The notes under the pieces were generated by a model. That model had not been told where the DNA came from. It did no database searches and worked only from the letters and a program-made list of their open reading frames with translations. Positions 8,843 through 16,420 of a stretch of 64,000 nt of DNA are shown piece by piece (the first letter of the stretch is position 1; the number at the start of each line of letters is the position of its first letter). This stretch comes from Unio delphinus (lineage: Eukaryota > Mollusca > Bivalvia > Unionida > Unionidae): the NCBI GenBank assembly GCA_029339505.1, contig JAQISU010000094.1, positions 4,505,001 through 4,569,000 of the forward strand. The letters run 5' to 3'. The position numbers and the translations under genes were made by a program.

Positions 8843-9223
8843 ATGAAGAATTTATATATAATGAATCACTGCAAGTGGCTTATGATTGGATCAGTAACCC
8901 CGTGTAACAAATCATGCAGAAATGAGTTTTGTGGGTATCATATGCAAAGCTATCGTCGTGGAAGCCTTGGCCCGTTACCCTGCATACGATGTGGGGTTGG
9001 GGTCAGGGGAAAATCTCAGTTGTGTCTAAATTGCGGTGGTAAGCGATACAGGGAATTGAAGCATTATTATGATAAAAGAATAAAAAATGGACAATCAATC
9101 AGAAATTTTGACCCTGACCAAGTCCTTGACCCTGACAACATCAAGGATAAAATCATAAGAACCCCTCAAGACTACATTGAAAGATTCATTATTGAACCAA
9201 ACAATGAATTAGACAAACAATAG
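8843..9223 (+). CDS. Zinc-binding protein of unknown function
   Basis: This 126-residue ORF has an ATG at 8843 and a second ATG at 8861. It has two cysteine clusters: Cys10, Cys21, Cys25, Cys30 and His33, then a zinc-ribbon-like Cys47-x2-Cys50-x10-Cys61-x2-Cys64. The C-terminal half is charged and lacks motifs. It is the first gene of the rightward block and is divergent from the repeat ORF at 8818. Small zinc proteins in DNA viruses often regulate transcription or help replication; here the function is unknown. It could also be a degenerate nuclease finger. Confidence 0.7.
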   Translation: MKNLYIMNHCKWLMIGSVTPCNKSCRNEFCGYHMQSYRRGSLGPLPCIRCGVGVRGKSQLCLNCGGKRYRELKHYYDKRIKNGQSIRNFDPDQVLDPDNIKDKIIRTPQDYIERFIIEPNNELDKQ

Positions 9224-9237
9224 TATTATGTATACGA

Positions 9238-9732
9238 ATGAACCAAGAATTCAGACAACACCCTGTGATCACAAATTATGAAGCATCCAGTGATGGTGTT
9301 GTAAGAAACCGCAGACTGAAGAAACCAGTTGGTTCTGTGAATAATCAAGGGTACTTGATGTTTACTGTTGGCGGGAAGAATTTATATCTCAATCACCGTT
9401 TCGTATTTGAATGCTTTTATGGATTGATCGAGGATGATTCTGTCATTGATCACAAGGATTCTAATCCGAAAAACAATTCTTTATCAAATCTGCAGGCTAT
9501 CACACAAAGTGAGAATACCAAACGAGGAAAGACTGGCATTTGCTCAAAAAAAGCGAGACCTGTGAAATCTTTGAATACGATAACTAACGAAGAAAAAATA
9601 TTTCAATCAATGAATGAAGCCGGTAGGCACTTCGATATTTGTACAGCCTCAGTACGATATGTTGCAGAGGGGATTTATCGATCTGCGATTTCAAAGGGGA
9701 CTGGACAGAAAATTCGATTTAGTTATGTCTAA
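9238..9732 (+). CDS. NUMOD4-HNH homing-type endonuclease
   Basis: This 164-residue protein has three parts typical of phage homing endonucleases. An N-terminal NUMOD4-like segment covers about residues 8-50 (YEASSDGVVRN, GYLMFTVGGK). An HNH core follows (LNHRFVFECFYG, DHKDSNPKNNSLSNLQ). The C-terminal DNA-binding NUMOD1-like segment is around residues 105-150. It lies 14 bp after the zinc-protein stop, and its last base overlaps the next ATG at 9732. It is free-standing rather than inside an intron. Together with the HNH domain at the polymerase C-terminus, the element carries two unrelated HNH modules. It could act in mobility, competitor exclusion or recombination. Confidence 0.88.
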   Translation: MNQEFRQHPVITNYEASSDGVVRNRRLKKPVGSVNNQGYLMFTVGGKNLYLNHRFVFECFYGLIEDDSVIDHKDSNPKNNSLSNLQAITQSENTKRGKTGICSKKARPVKSLNTITNEEKIFQSMNEAGRHFDICTASVRYVAEGIYRSAISKGTGQKIRFSYV

Positions 9733-9920
9733 TGCGTCATATTTTTCATTTAGAAATATATCATTATTATAGAATAATGAATTCTGAAAACATGAATAGC
9801 ATCATATCCGAGATTTCAAAATTGAAAAGTTGGGATATTGAACTATCAGATGGGTTAAATCCTGATCAAATCATGTCTGATTTTCAGGATATAGAATACG
9901 GAGTTAGCACTAACAAGTAG
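9732..9920 (+). CDS. Small hypothetical protein
   Basis: A 62-codon ORF starts at ATG 9732, with an alternative ATG at 9777 preceded by AATA like other starts in this element. From 9777 it would be a 47-residue acidic helix-prone peptide. Position in a packed operon-like block supports it. No family is recognised. Confidence 0.45.
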   Translation: MRHIFHLEIYHYYRIMNSENMNSIISEISKLKSWDIELSDGLNPDQIMSDFQDIEYGVSTNK

Positions 9921-10133
9921 ATGGTACCAAAGAAGTATGCGCTCATCAAAAGAATTCAGAATTCTATTCGGGACTCTCTCGCATTTTCCAGTGACGTAAG
10001 TGTGTTCGCTCCGTTGTATACCATCGTAGAACGAATACGAAAATAATTGGGGTACGAATACGAATTGAAAAAGGAGGTAAATTCTAAAGTTAGAAACCTA
10101 CGGGCGTTAATTCAAGAAAATGAACAATTTTGA
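9921..10133 (+). pseudogene. Small ORF with an in-frame stop
   Basis: ATG at 9921 directly follows the previous stop codon. The frame reads 41 codons to TAA at 10044-10046, then stays open for 28 more codons to TGA at 10131. The downstream part looks like a charged helix, consistent with one small helical protein broken by a nonsense codon. The base after this TAA is T, with no readthrough context. No family is recognised. Confidence 0.45.
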
Positions 10134-10608
10134 TTGACCGACCATTTATCATTATTTGATTGTGACCGTCCCTCATAGAGATTTTAATTTTTTTTAGCAT
10201 TTTTTGATTAAAAATGTCAAAATCAGTGAATGAAAAATATTTCACACACACTGAATAAAAAATCGATAGACCGTTAATGGATGATCAAATGACAATGAGG
10301 AAAGTGACAGTATTATTATTTTATATACAATTATGTGACTTTCCTCATACCTGATAACACCCTCAGAATATCAAAATAAGACTTCCATGATCGTGTTAAA
10401 AATCATCCTACATGTCTGACATGTAACAAAAGTGGGGAAAGTCACAGTATTAATTATTTTATATACAATTATGTGACTTTCCCCATCATTGATAGAGCCG
10501 TTAAAACAACAAAATGATCGTGTCAAAAATCATCTATGACATGTCATTGATGGGAAAAGTGTGGTATTAATTGTTTTGCAATTGAAAAATTGTTTCTGAT
10601 TTCAAATA
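10134..10608. promoter_or_regulatory. Non-coding region with repeated hairpins
   Basis: This is the only long non-coding stretch inside the element. A perfect 14-bp inverted repeat (TGGGGAAAGTCACA 10433-10446 / TGTGACTTTCCCCA 10472-10485) and a near-perfect one (10297-10309 / 10334-10346) sit about 137 bp apart. Both enclose a similar TTTTATATACAATTA loop. A third, degraded left arm is at about 10550. The sequence between them repeats too (ATGATCGTGT at about 10388 and 10514). It separates the replication/nuclease half from the capsid half. Replication origin, transcription terminator or late promoter control are all possible. Confidence 0.7.
10580..10608 (+). promoter_or_regulatory. Candidate late promoter, copy 1
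   Basis: The 29 bp ending at the ATG at 10609 are almost identical to 11655-11683. The shared core is ATTGAAAAATTG, then CTGATTTCAAATA, then the start codon. Confidence 0.55.
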
Positions 10609-11643
10609 ATGGTCAATGAAGCATTAACGACCCGATTGGCTCGTGAACGATTAGATGCAATCAGGAGATTTGTACCAATTCGTGACTCTGTACGGAATAA
10701 ACTACAACAACGACAGAGTCTTCAGACTGATTTTGCTGCGGGATCTGAAGAATTGTTTAAACCAGTAACAACAGCAACGAAGGGAGTAGAGCGCGCTATA
10801 CTGGGAGATGGTCCCGAGACGGGAAAATCTGTTATTGGTGAACTCGAAAAAATAGCAGCGAAAACTGAACAAACAGAACAGGCTGTACAAAAAATGGAAT
10901 CAAAAAGAACAGTAGATGATTTACGCGTGAGATTTAACGAGGAAGGGTTAGCAGCAATTGATAAGACTGATTCAACAGAAATTCCTGCGCTTGTTGTTAC
11001 GACTTATGAAAACAGGAAAAAAATGTTGAAACCAGAACATCATAAATATGTTAGAAATATAACTCACTTGGCTGATATATTCTATAAGATCAAAACTGAA
11101 AAAAGTCAAATTAAGACAGATAGTGCATCATACATCGAATATATCAATGCGGTGGGTATAGTGTATAAACAATTTGAAGAACTAAAGCAACAACAAAAAC
11201 CGCAAAAAACGCAAAGGCAGCGACAGCAACCTGCAAAGAAAATATCTTTTTCACCTAAAAAACAACAACCTGCAAAGATATTTTTCTCGCCTGAAAAATA
11301 ACAACTACCACCTGATGATGATGATGATTATGATCCTCTTGGTTATTTACAAAAAGCCGATTTAGACGAAATGGAAAAAATGGATGTAGCAATGGGTTAT
11401 AGCGGAAGTGGATTAAGAGATTCCAGTGGACCCCAAAGTGGGGTATGTCCTGGTAGTGTTCTCAGTGATATATCACGATTAGAGGTTCTTGTAGGAGGGT
11501 TCCGAGCTGGAAATAGCTCTCCGGAAATAATTAATGAAGCAGCTGATATCTGCAGGCGGTTATTTCAAGGCGGTATCATGGATATCAGCACATATCGAGA
11601 TTTCATTGGCGAGTTAGTGGAAAGTGGGTATCATAGTGACTGA
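10609..11643 (+). CDS. Coiled-coil virion-block protein interrupted by an in-frame stop
   Basis: ATG 10609 opens a 230-codon frame rich in Lys, Gln and Glu, with helix- and coiled-coil-prone segments at about residues 55-115 and 150-200 and a basic QQPAKKISFSP-type tail. It stops at TAA (11299-11301), but the same frame continues without another stop to TGA ending at 11643. The continuation starts with an acidic run (five Asp) and later has an ATG at 11371 that could start a separate 90-residue protein. TAA is followed by CAACTA, which fits the CARYYA readthrough context known from plant viruses (normally with UAG). So it is one gene with readthrough, one gene with a nonsense mutation, or two genes. 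Position next to capsid genes suggests a virion or assembly protein; no family is recognised. Confidence 0.65.
11299..11307 (+). promoter_or_regulatory. Candidate stop-codon readthrough context
   Basis: TAA CAA CTA: the six bases after the stop match CARYYA. The motif is short and could occur by chance. What makes it notable is the 114-codon open continuation in the same frame. Confidence 0.3.
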
Positions 11644-11654
11644 ATTGAAAAGTC

Positions 11655-11683
11655 AATTGAAAAATTGTTACTGATTTCAAATA
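11655..11683 (+). promoter_or_regulatory. Candidate late promoter, copy 2
   Basis: It repeats the 29 bp in front of the gene at 10609 with about one difference. Looser versions (TGAAA, spacer, CGATTT or GGATTT) precede the starts at 12190 (12152-12170), 13652 (13611-13634) and 15675 (15614-15642). Confidence 0.55.
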
Positions 11684-12154
11684 ATGATCATACACTACAA
11701 TCATGATAAACCAACCCCCGTCTACGTAGTTAATTCACGGTTTCCGGTTTATAGAGCATACTACGGAGATGGTTTAGGTAATACCATTTTAGGGTTATTT
11801 GCGAGAATGGCTCCAAAAGTGATGCCGTTGGCTAAACAATTAGGAATGAAAGCAATTGATGTTATTCGTGATAAGGGTATTGGTGCTGTTGGAGATCTTG
11901 CTGGAAAAGCGTTTTCAACTGTTAAGAATAAATTAACATCATTAGTGAAATCACGGATGAAATCCAAAGGATTTTCAAAACCGTTACCGTCTACAGCGGA
12001 AATGCCTGCAAGTGTTAGTAGAATTATAAATAACGCAGTAGATGAAAAATTAGCGTCGATGGTGACTCCCTTGATAAATCAAGGGGACCAAAATAACATG
12101 ATAGCAAACATGATAGCAGGAAGTGGCTTTAAAAAAAACACGACGATGAAATGA
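11684..12154 (+). CDS. pVI-like minor virion protein
   Basis: This 156-residue protein starts at ATG 11684. A Tyr/Gly-rich N-terminus (YRAYYGDGLGNTILGLF at about residues 24-40) leads into an amphipathic helical and basic middle (about 41-95), and the C-terminus ends in GSGFKK. This layout resembles the membrane-active minor capsid proteins (adenovirus pVI/pX-like) of Polintons. It sits between a coiled-coil protein and the major capsid gene. Identification rests on composition and position, not catalytic motifs. Confidence 0.6.
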   Translation: MIIHYNHDKPTPVYVVNSRFPVYRAYYGDGLGNTILGLFARMAPKVMPLAKQLGMKAIDVIRDKGIGAVGDLAGKAFSTVKNKLTSLVKSRMKSKGFSKPLPSTAEMPASVSRIINNAVDEKLASMVTPLINQGDQNNMIANMIAGSGFKKNTTMK

Positions 12155-12189
12155 AAAATCGCGATTTAGACTCTGATAAATAGAATAAA

Positions 12190-13611
12190 ATGTTCAAAAG
12201 GTCACCTGATCCAGCATTTGATATGGATGCCTCAGTGCGTAAAGATGATTCTGTACGCGATTTTCAATTTTATTCTTATCACGCAGTACAACCAGATCTC
12301 GGATCGCGAATTGAACTTCAAGTTCATGATACCAGTAAATATTTTCTACCGTGTGAGGCATTTATCGAAATCGAAGGAGAACTTGTAACAAATGATGCTG
12401 CTCATGATGATCCACCATATGACAATAACCCAACTATCAAAGTTGGTTTTGTTAATAATGGGATCATGGCGTTATTTGAAAGCGCTAGATATCTCATTGA
12501 TGGAAAGGAAATTGAATCCATTGACCGTGAAGTTGATGTGGCCAAAACAATCATAGGGTTAGCGAGATACTCTGATGATTATACAAGATCAGCTGGTCCA
12601 TCTATGATGTTTTCTAAGGATATTACTGATCACCCTGAACACAACCAGTATTCTAGAGTAAAGGCAACACATGCTTCTTCAGTTAATCCAGCACCAGCCG
12701 GATATACAAGACCAGCTGGTGATTTTGATGTCATAAATAATATTACTAACTACAACCTAGGGTTTGCAACACGCGTAGCAACGTTGCATGGACAGCGTCG
12801 ACAGTTTTCATGTGCAATTCCACTGCATCATATTTTTGGATTCTGTAGAAATGTCCGAAAGGTTATTTATGGAGCTAAACACACAGTAGCGCTTGTACGA
12901 AAGGGTACTGATAATGATGCAATATGGCATGATGCTGGTGTTGCTGATGGTAAAGTCATTTTAACAAAACTAGCATTGTGGATGCCAGTGTTAACTCCAT
13001 CAATCACAGCAGAAGAAAAATTGTTATCATTTATGGACCAAGGAGGAAAATCATTGTTGAGTTGGTTATCAGTGACTACGGATATTAAACAAGACAATGT
13101 TGATGATATATTTACTTGGCATCTGGCATCAAAACAAGGGGTTTCAGCTCCACGTCATATATTTGTGGCGTTACAGAATAATGCACGAGTTGGTAATCAA
13201 CAACGAAGTCATATGATATTTGATCAGTTAGGTGTTAGAGAGGTCTCACTGAGAATAAACGGACAACAGGAACCATCTGAAGATGTACAACTTGATTACA
13301 CTCACAACCATATTGCACGTGTATATCATAACCTATTGTCGTTTATGGCACGTGATCAAAATGTGGATACTGGTTTGCAAATATCACAATTGGATTTTAA
13401 AAGCCTCTATCCGATTTATTACTTTTCATTGGAACATCTCGATTTGATGAGACAATCTGTTGTTGATATACACTTTAGAGCCCGTGTAACCCGTCCTGGT
13501 GGTATTGCTAATTATAGAGCGGTTGCTGTCATTCTTAGTGATAAATCAATGCTACTTGAAGGTGTTGGTGGAAGAATGAGAGTGGTAGATGCAACAGTGG
13601 AAAACATGTAA
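12190..13611 (+). CDS. Double-jelly-roll major capsid protein
   Basis: This 473-residue protein from ATG 12190 is the largest gene of the morphogenesis block and would form the icosahedral shell. Length and beta-rich sequence fit the double-jelly-roll capsid proteins of Polintons and related viruses. Recognisable segments are GIMALFESARYLIDGKEIES (about residues 96-115), the FCRNVRKVIYGAKHTVALVR region (about 219-238) and the WMPVLTPS stretch (about 263-270). The C-terminal third has alternating hydrophobic beta-strand patterning. The frame is intact, with no stop or shift. A TGAAAAATCGCGATTT motif lies 20-38 bp upstream. Confidence 0.85.
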   Translation: MFKRSPDPAFDMDASVRKDDSVRDFQFYSYHAVQPDLGSRIELQVHDTSKYFLPCEAFIEIEGELVTNDAAHDDPPYDNNPTIKVGFVNNGIMALFESARYLIDGKEIESIDREVDVAKTIIGLARYSDDYTRSAGPSMMFSKDITDHPEHNQYSRVKATHASSVNPAPAGYTRPAGDFDVINNITNYNLGFATRVATLHGQRRQFSCAIPLHHIFGFCRNVRKVIYGAKHTVALVRKGTDNDAIWHDAGVADGKVILTKLALWMPVLTPSITAEEKLLSFMDQGGKSLLSWLSVTTDIKQDNVDDIFTWHLASKQGVSAPRHIFVALQNNARVGNQQRSHMIFDQLGVREVSLRINGQQEPSEDVQLDYTHNHIARVYHNLLSFMARDQNVDTGLQISQLDFKSLYPIYYFSLEHLDLMRQSVVDIHFRARVTRPGGIANYRAVAVILSDKSMLLEGVGGRMRVVDATVENM

Positions 13612-13651
13612 TTGAAATTGTAAACGATTTAGAATCAATCAATTATGTATA

Positions 13652-14047
13652 ATGTCATATAGTAATATTAGTGTTGCGTTAACTCCCGGTCAATTAAAAA
13701 AATTGCAATCGGAATCAGCTAAAAAATGTGGAACCACAATCACGTTGAAACCCAGCCAAATGACTGGTGGTGCAAATAAACTATCGCTGACAACTCGTCA
13801 GGTGAAACATTTCAATGATGCACTAGTAGCAAAAAAGGGTGTTCAGATTACTCTCTCTGCGGCTGCTATCAAAAATATGATTAAAACAGGCGGTATATTT
13901 CCGTTGTTAGCTGCGATTCCAGCATTGATTGCAGCAGCAGCCCCAGCGGTGGCTAAAGCGGCAGCGTTAGGAGCCGTTGGTACTGCAGCAGGAATGGCAC
14001 TAAAGAAAGCAACTGGGAAAGGATATAAAAAAAGGGAAAGGGTCTAA
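13652..14047 (+). CDS. pX-like hydrophobic minor protein, 3' end frame-broken
   Basis: This 131-codon ORF has an ATG at 13652 preceded by GTATA. The N-terminal two thirds hold two similar lysine/threonine-rich segments (about residues 5-30 and 40-65, each with an ITL element). A long Ala-rich hydrophobic stretch (about 83-112) follows, then a basic end. This suggests a membrane-active minor virion protein. The frame ends just after an A7 run at 14027-14033, inside three 45-bp tandem repeats. A -1 shift would read through the repeats as LRLPGTPYSWYS-type units and stop at 14158-14160, only 14 bp before the protease ATG. A +1 shift would instead run into the protease. The first option fits the gene spacing better. 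Confidence 0.6.
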   Translation: MSYSNISVALTPGQLKKLQSESAKKCGTTITLKPSQMTGGANKLSLTTRQVKHFNDALVAKKGVQITLSAAAIKNMIKTGGIFPLLAAIPALIAAAAPAVAKAAALGAVGTAAGMALKKATGKGYKKRERV

Positions 14048-14150
14048 GACTACCAGGAACCCCGTATTCGTGGTACAGCGGAAAGGGTCTAAGACTACCA
14101 GGAACCCCGTATTCGTGGTACAGCGGAAAGGGTCTAAGACTACCAGGAAC
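14035..14150 (+). repeat. Three 45-bp tandem repeats in a coding region
   Basis: GGTCTAAGAC recurs at 14041, 14086 and 14131. The period is 45 bp (15 codons), so length changes keep frame. The repeats join the pX-like and protease genes. Confidence 0.95.
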
Positions 14151-14174
14151 GATTTATTAATTCAGAAATCTTCG

Positions 14175-14639
14175 ATGGTTCCCATGTTCAATTTTGATTT
14201 ACTCGATGCTGCTAAAAAACTAGCGATTAAAAACTTCAGAGGTGTCTTTATGAAAGATCAATTACCACATCAACCAAACAACACTGAAACCGGAATCATT
14301 AATTTAGATAACAGCACCGGACCTGGAACTCACTGGGTTGCATACGCTATTGATCCACGTGGGATTGTTTATTTCGATTCATATGGATTAGCCCCACCAA
14401 AAGAGTTTATGCGTTATATAAAAACCCTTCCAATGAAGACTTGGTATTCTACGCTACCAACACAACAAATGAATGACCCACCAATATGTGGCAGCGAAGT
14501 ATTAAATGTCCTTAACGCTATTTCTAACTCCTTGAGTAATCCAAGCGGAAAACCACCACATATTGTCGTTAATGAATACACTAGTAATCGCTGGAGAAAA
14601 TCGAAGATTTTTCAACGAAGTCGTCAAAAACGATTTTAG
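14175..14639 (+). CDS. Adenain-type cysteine protease (peptidase C5-like)
   Basis: From ATG 14175 the protein is 154 residues. The frame is open upstream to 14070 with a GTG, but that part is only the tandem repeat. The catalytic triad is visible: His in GTHWVAY (residue 53), Asp in YFDSYG (68) and Cys in PPICGSEV (105), in the order and spacing of adenovirus protease. It would cleave precursor virion proteins during maturation. The C-terminus is strongly basic, in keeping with DNA-bound activity. It lies between minor-capsid and fibre-like genes. The motifs are clear and uninterrupted. Confidence 0.93.
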   Translation: MVPMFNFDLLDAAKKLAIKNFRGVFMKDQLPHQPNNTETGIINLDNSTGPGTHWVAYAIDPRGIVYFDSYGLAPPKEFMRYIKTLPMKTWYSTLPTQQMNDPPICGSEVLNVLNAISNSLSNPSGKPPHIVVNEYTSNRWRKSKIFQRSRQKRF

Positions 14640-14663
14640 AGAGAGAAAGAGTTTTACAATAAC

Positions 14664-15611
14664 ATGATTGATATTTGGGGGAGATCTTTGAAACCCAAAC
14701 CCGATGGCACTGCACCACCTGATTCTGTCAAGGATATAAAAAAAATAATTGAAGATGAAATCGCTGAGACGTTGAACTTAACAAATGTTGATCCTAATGA
14801 AATAGTTGTATTTCAAGACAAACAGGGTAAATTGAAAACTAGTGATGTGTCGTTGGATGATATTTTAGTTAAACAACGAAACGCAATCGAGAATACTATC
14901 GCGCTATTTTCCGATCAGGGTAAATTGAAAACTAGTGATGTCTCTCTGGATGATATTTTAGTTAAACAACGAAACGCAATCGAGAATACTATCGCGCTAT
15001 TTTCCGATCAGGGTAAACTCAAACCGGGTGTACTCGTTTCGACGATTACAGATCGATTAAAAACTCTCAACGATGAGTTAAACAATTCTGTGTTTGTACT
15101 AACAACACTTGAATCTAGAATTGAAGAAAACGGAAAACAGTTTACATCATTTCGTAGAAATATCATTGATAAATTTATTGGAACCCCGTTAGATAAAATT
15201 GAAATAAAACTCCCGGATATTAAAAAATCCATCGATGAGACGAAAACTTTCATCGAAGCCATCAAAGGTGATTTTTCGAGGATGATAACAATCATTGAAA
15301 AAACAAAAATTCCTCATGAGAAAACCAACAACGTAGTATATACAATCCAACACGGATCATTTGCGTGGACACCTACAAACAACAAATTAGATATCACTGC
15401 AACCGTCAAGGGTATTTATCGATTAACACTAGTAACACCATTGACTCAATTTAATATTTCATCGTCCAGTTCATCCGGGGTCAATAATACGATTTCAACG
15501 ATCATCGACAAGGATACAACTGAAAAGTTCACTATAACAGCTACTGATAAAAATTTGATTAGGGTTTCAGCAACCTGGTATGTGGAATTCGTAGCGGATT
15601 TAAGTAAATAA
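14664..15611 (+). CDS. Fibre-like protein with a 31-residue repeat
   Basis: This 315-residue protein starts at ATG 14664, preceded by AATAAC. Residues about 53-115 contain two full and one partial copy of a 31-residue unit (DNA period 93 bp at 14823, 14916 and 15009). A coiled-coil-prone segment follows (about 120-220). The C-terminal ~95 residues are beta-rich, with a TATVKGIYRLTL segment like C1q/TNF-type or viral fibre knobs. The order stalk repeats, coiled coil, beta head suggests a trimeric attachment fibre; this is inferred from architecture. No signal peptide or catalytic motif is seen. The gene lies between the protease and the two-membrane-helix gene. Confidence 0.6.
   Translation: MIDIWGRSLKPKPDGTAPPDSVKDIKKIIEDEIAETLNLTNVDPNEIVVFQDKQGKLKTSDVSLDDILVKQRNAIENTIALFSDQGKLKTSDVSLDDILVKQRNAIENTIALFSDQGKLKPGVLVSTITDRLKTLNDELNNSVFVLTTLESRIEENGKQFTSFRRNIIDKFIGTPLDKIEIKLPDIKKSIDETKTFIEAIKGDFSRMITIIEKTKIPHEKTNNVVYTIQHGSFAWTPTNNKLDITATVKGIYRLTLVTPLTQFNISSSSSSGVNNTISTIIDKDTTEKFTITATDKNLIRVSATWYVEFVADLSK
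14823..15012 (+). repeat. 93-bp coding tandem repeat
   Basis: Two complete near-identical 93-bp units and the start of a third encode the 31-residue stalk repeat of the fibre-like protein. Confidence 0.93.
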
Positions 15612-15674
15612 CTAAATTGAAAGGAAAATCGTTCGGATTTCACAATTGAAAACACTAGTATTTTTAAAATAAAA

Positions 15675-16244
15675 ATGATTTCATCAACGCAATGTCGCTA
15701 TGATCAGGTCAGAGAATTTCAGACTAGACTCAAAACCCTCACTGAGGAGTATCAAATAAAAATAAAAAAATACCGACGAAGAATCACCGCAATTGATATT
15801 ACTATGTACTCGGTGTCAAGCGTTCTCGCTGGCGCCGGAATAATACTTGCATCGGTTACAATGATTGCCCCGGTCGTAGTTCCAATTTGCATTTCTGCGG
15901 TGGCTGCAATCGGGGGTATATCAACCGGGATAGCAAAAAAGATATCATCATGCAGCCAAAGTAAACTGCAGAATTACTTAATTCAATTTCATATTGCATC
16001 AACCGCATATTCGCAGTTATCCCTGATGATATCGTCGTCACTCGATAATACAATTATATCAGATAGTGAATTCTCAGCGATGGTCAGTATTTTTGATTCA
16101 GCGATATCAAAATTAGAGCAACAACATGAATATAATAACAATGACAACACCGATGGAATCAGAAAACACGAACCCAAAAACAAACCCAAAAACAAACCCA
16201 AAAACCAAAATGATCTCAATAATCTCAACCATACCAGATTGTGA
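15675..16244 (+). CDS. Two-transmembrane protein (SLATT-like layout)
   Basis: This 189-residue protein starts at ATG 15675. A basic helical N-terminus (about residues 8-40) is followed by two close hydrophobic helices (about 44-62 and 65-85) with small residues between them. A helical cytoplasmic-type domain follows (about 92-150), then an Asn/Lys-rich tail of variable repeats. A helix pair followed by a helical region resembles SLATT-type two-helix membrane effectors, but I cannot confirm homology. It might be a virion membrane protein or a pore former. The 3' end lies in a 175-bp tandem duplication shared with the penton gene. The TTGAAAGGAAAATCG...GATTT motif is upstream. Confidence 0.6.
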   Translation: MISSTQCRYDQVREFQTRLKTLTEEYQIKIKKYRRRITAIDITMYSVSSVLAGAGIILASVTMIAPVVVPICISAVAAIGGISTGIAKKISSCSQSKLQNYLIQFHIASTAYSQLSLMISSSLDNTIISDSEFSAMVSIFDSAISKLEQQHEYNNNDNTDGIRKHEPKNKPKNKPKNQNDLNNLNHTRL

Positions 16245-16420
16245 GTTCTCAGTGATGGTCAGTATTTATGATTCCGCGGTGTCAAAATTAGAAATACAAC
16301 ATGAGTATAATAACAATGACGACACCGATGGAATTACTTCAACGAGTAGTGGAGAACACGAACCCAGTACAAACAATCATGATATCAATAACATCAACGG
16401 AACCCGAGTTTAGTGTGAAT
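16070..16420 (+). repeat. 175-bp tandem duplication at a gene junction
   Basis: TTCTCAGYGATGGTCAGTAT recurs at 16071 and 16246, and the ATG-containing ATAATAACAATGAC block recurs about 175 bp apart too. Because 175 is not a multiple of 3, each gene's sequence appears in a new frame in the second copy. ORF 16126-16413 is made of a penton N-terminus (unit 1) joined to a membrane-protein tail (unit 2). Confidence 0.88.
16126..16413 (+). CDS. Chimeric ORF created by the 175-bp duplication
   Basis: This 95-codon ORF starts at the first-copy equivalent of the penton ATG and ends in the second-copy equivalent of the 15675-gene tail (VSIYDSAVSKLEIQHEYNNN against VSIFDSAISKLEQQHEYNNN). It is probably a by-product of the duplication, not an ancestral gene. 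It could still be translated, since the local start context is duplicated with it. Confidence 0.35.
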   Translation: MNIITMTTPMESENTNPKTNPKTNPKTKMISIISTIPDCEFSVMVSIYDSAVSKLEIQHEYNNNDDTDGITSTSSGEHEPSTNNHDINNINGTRV

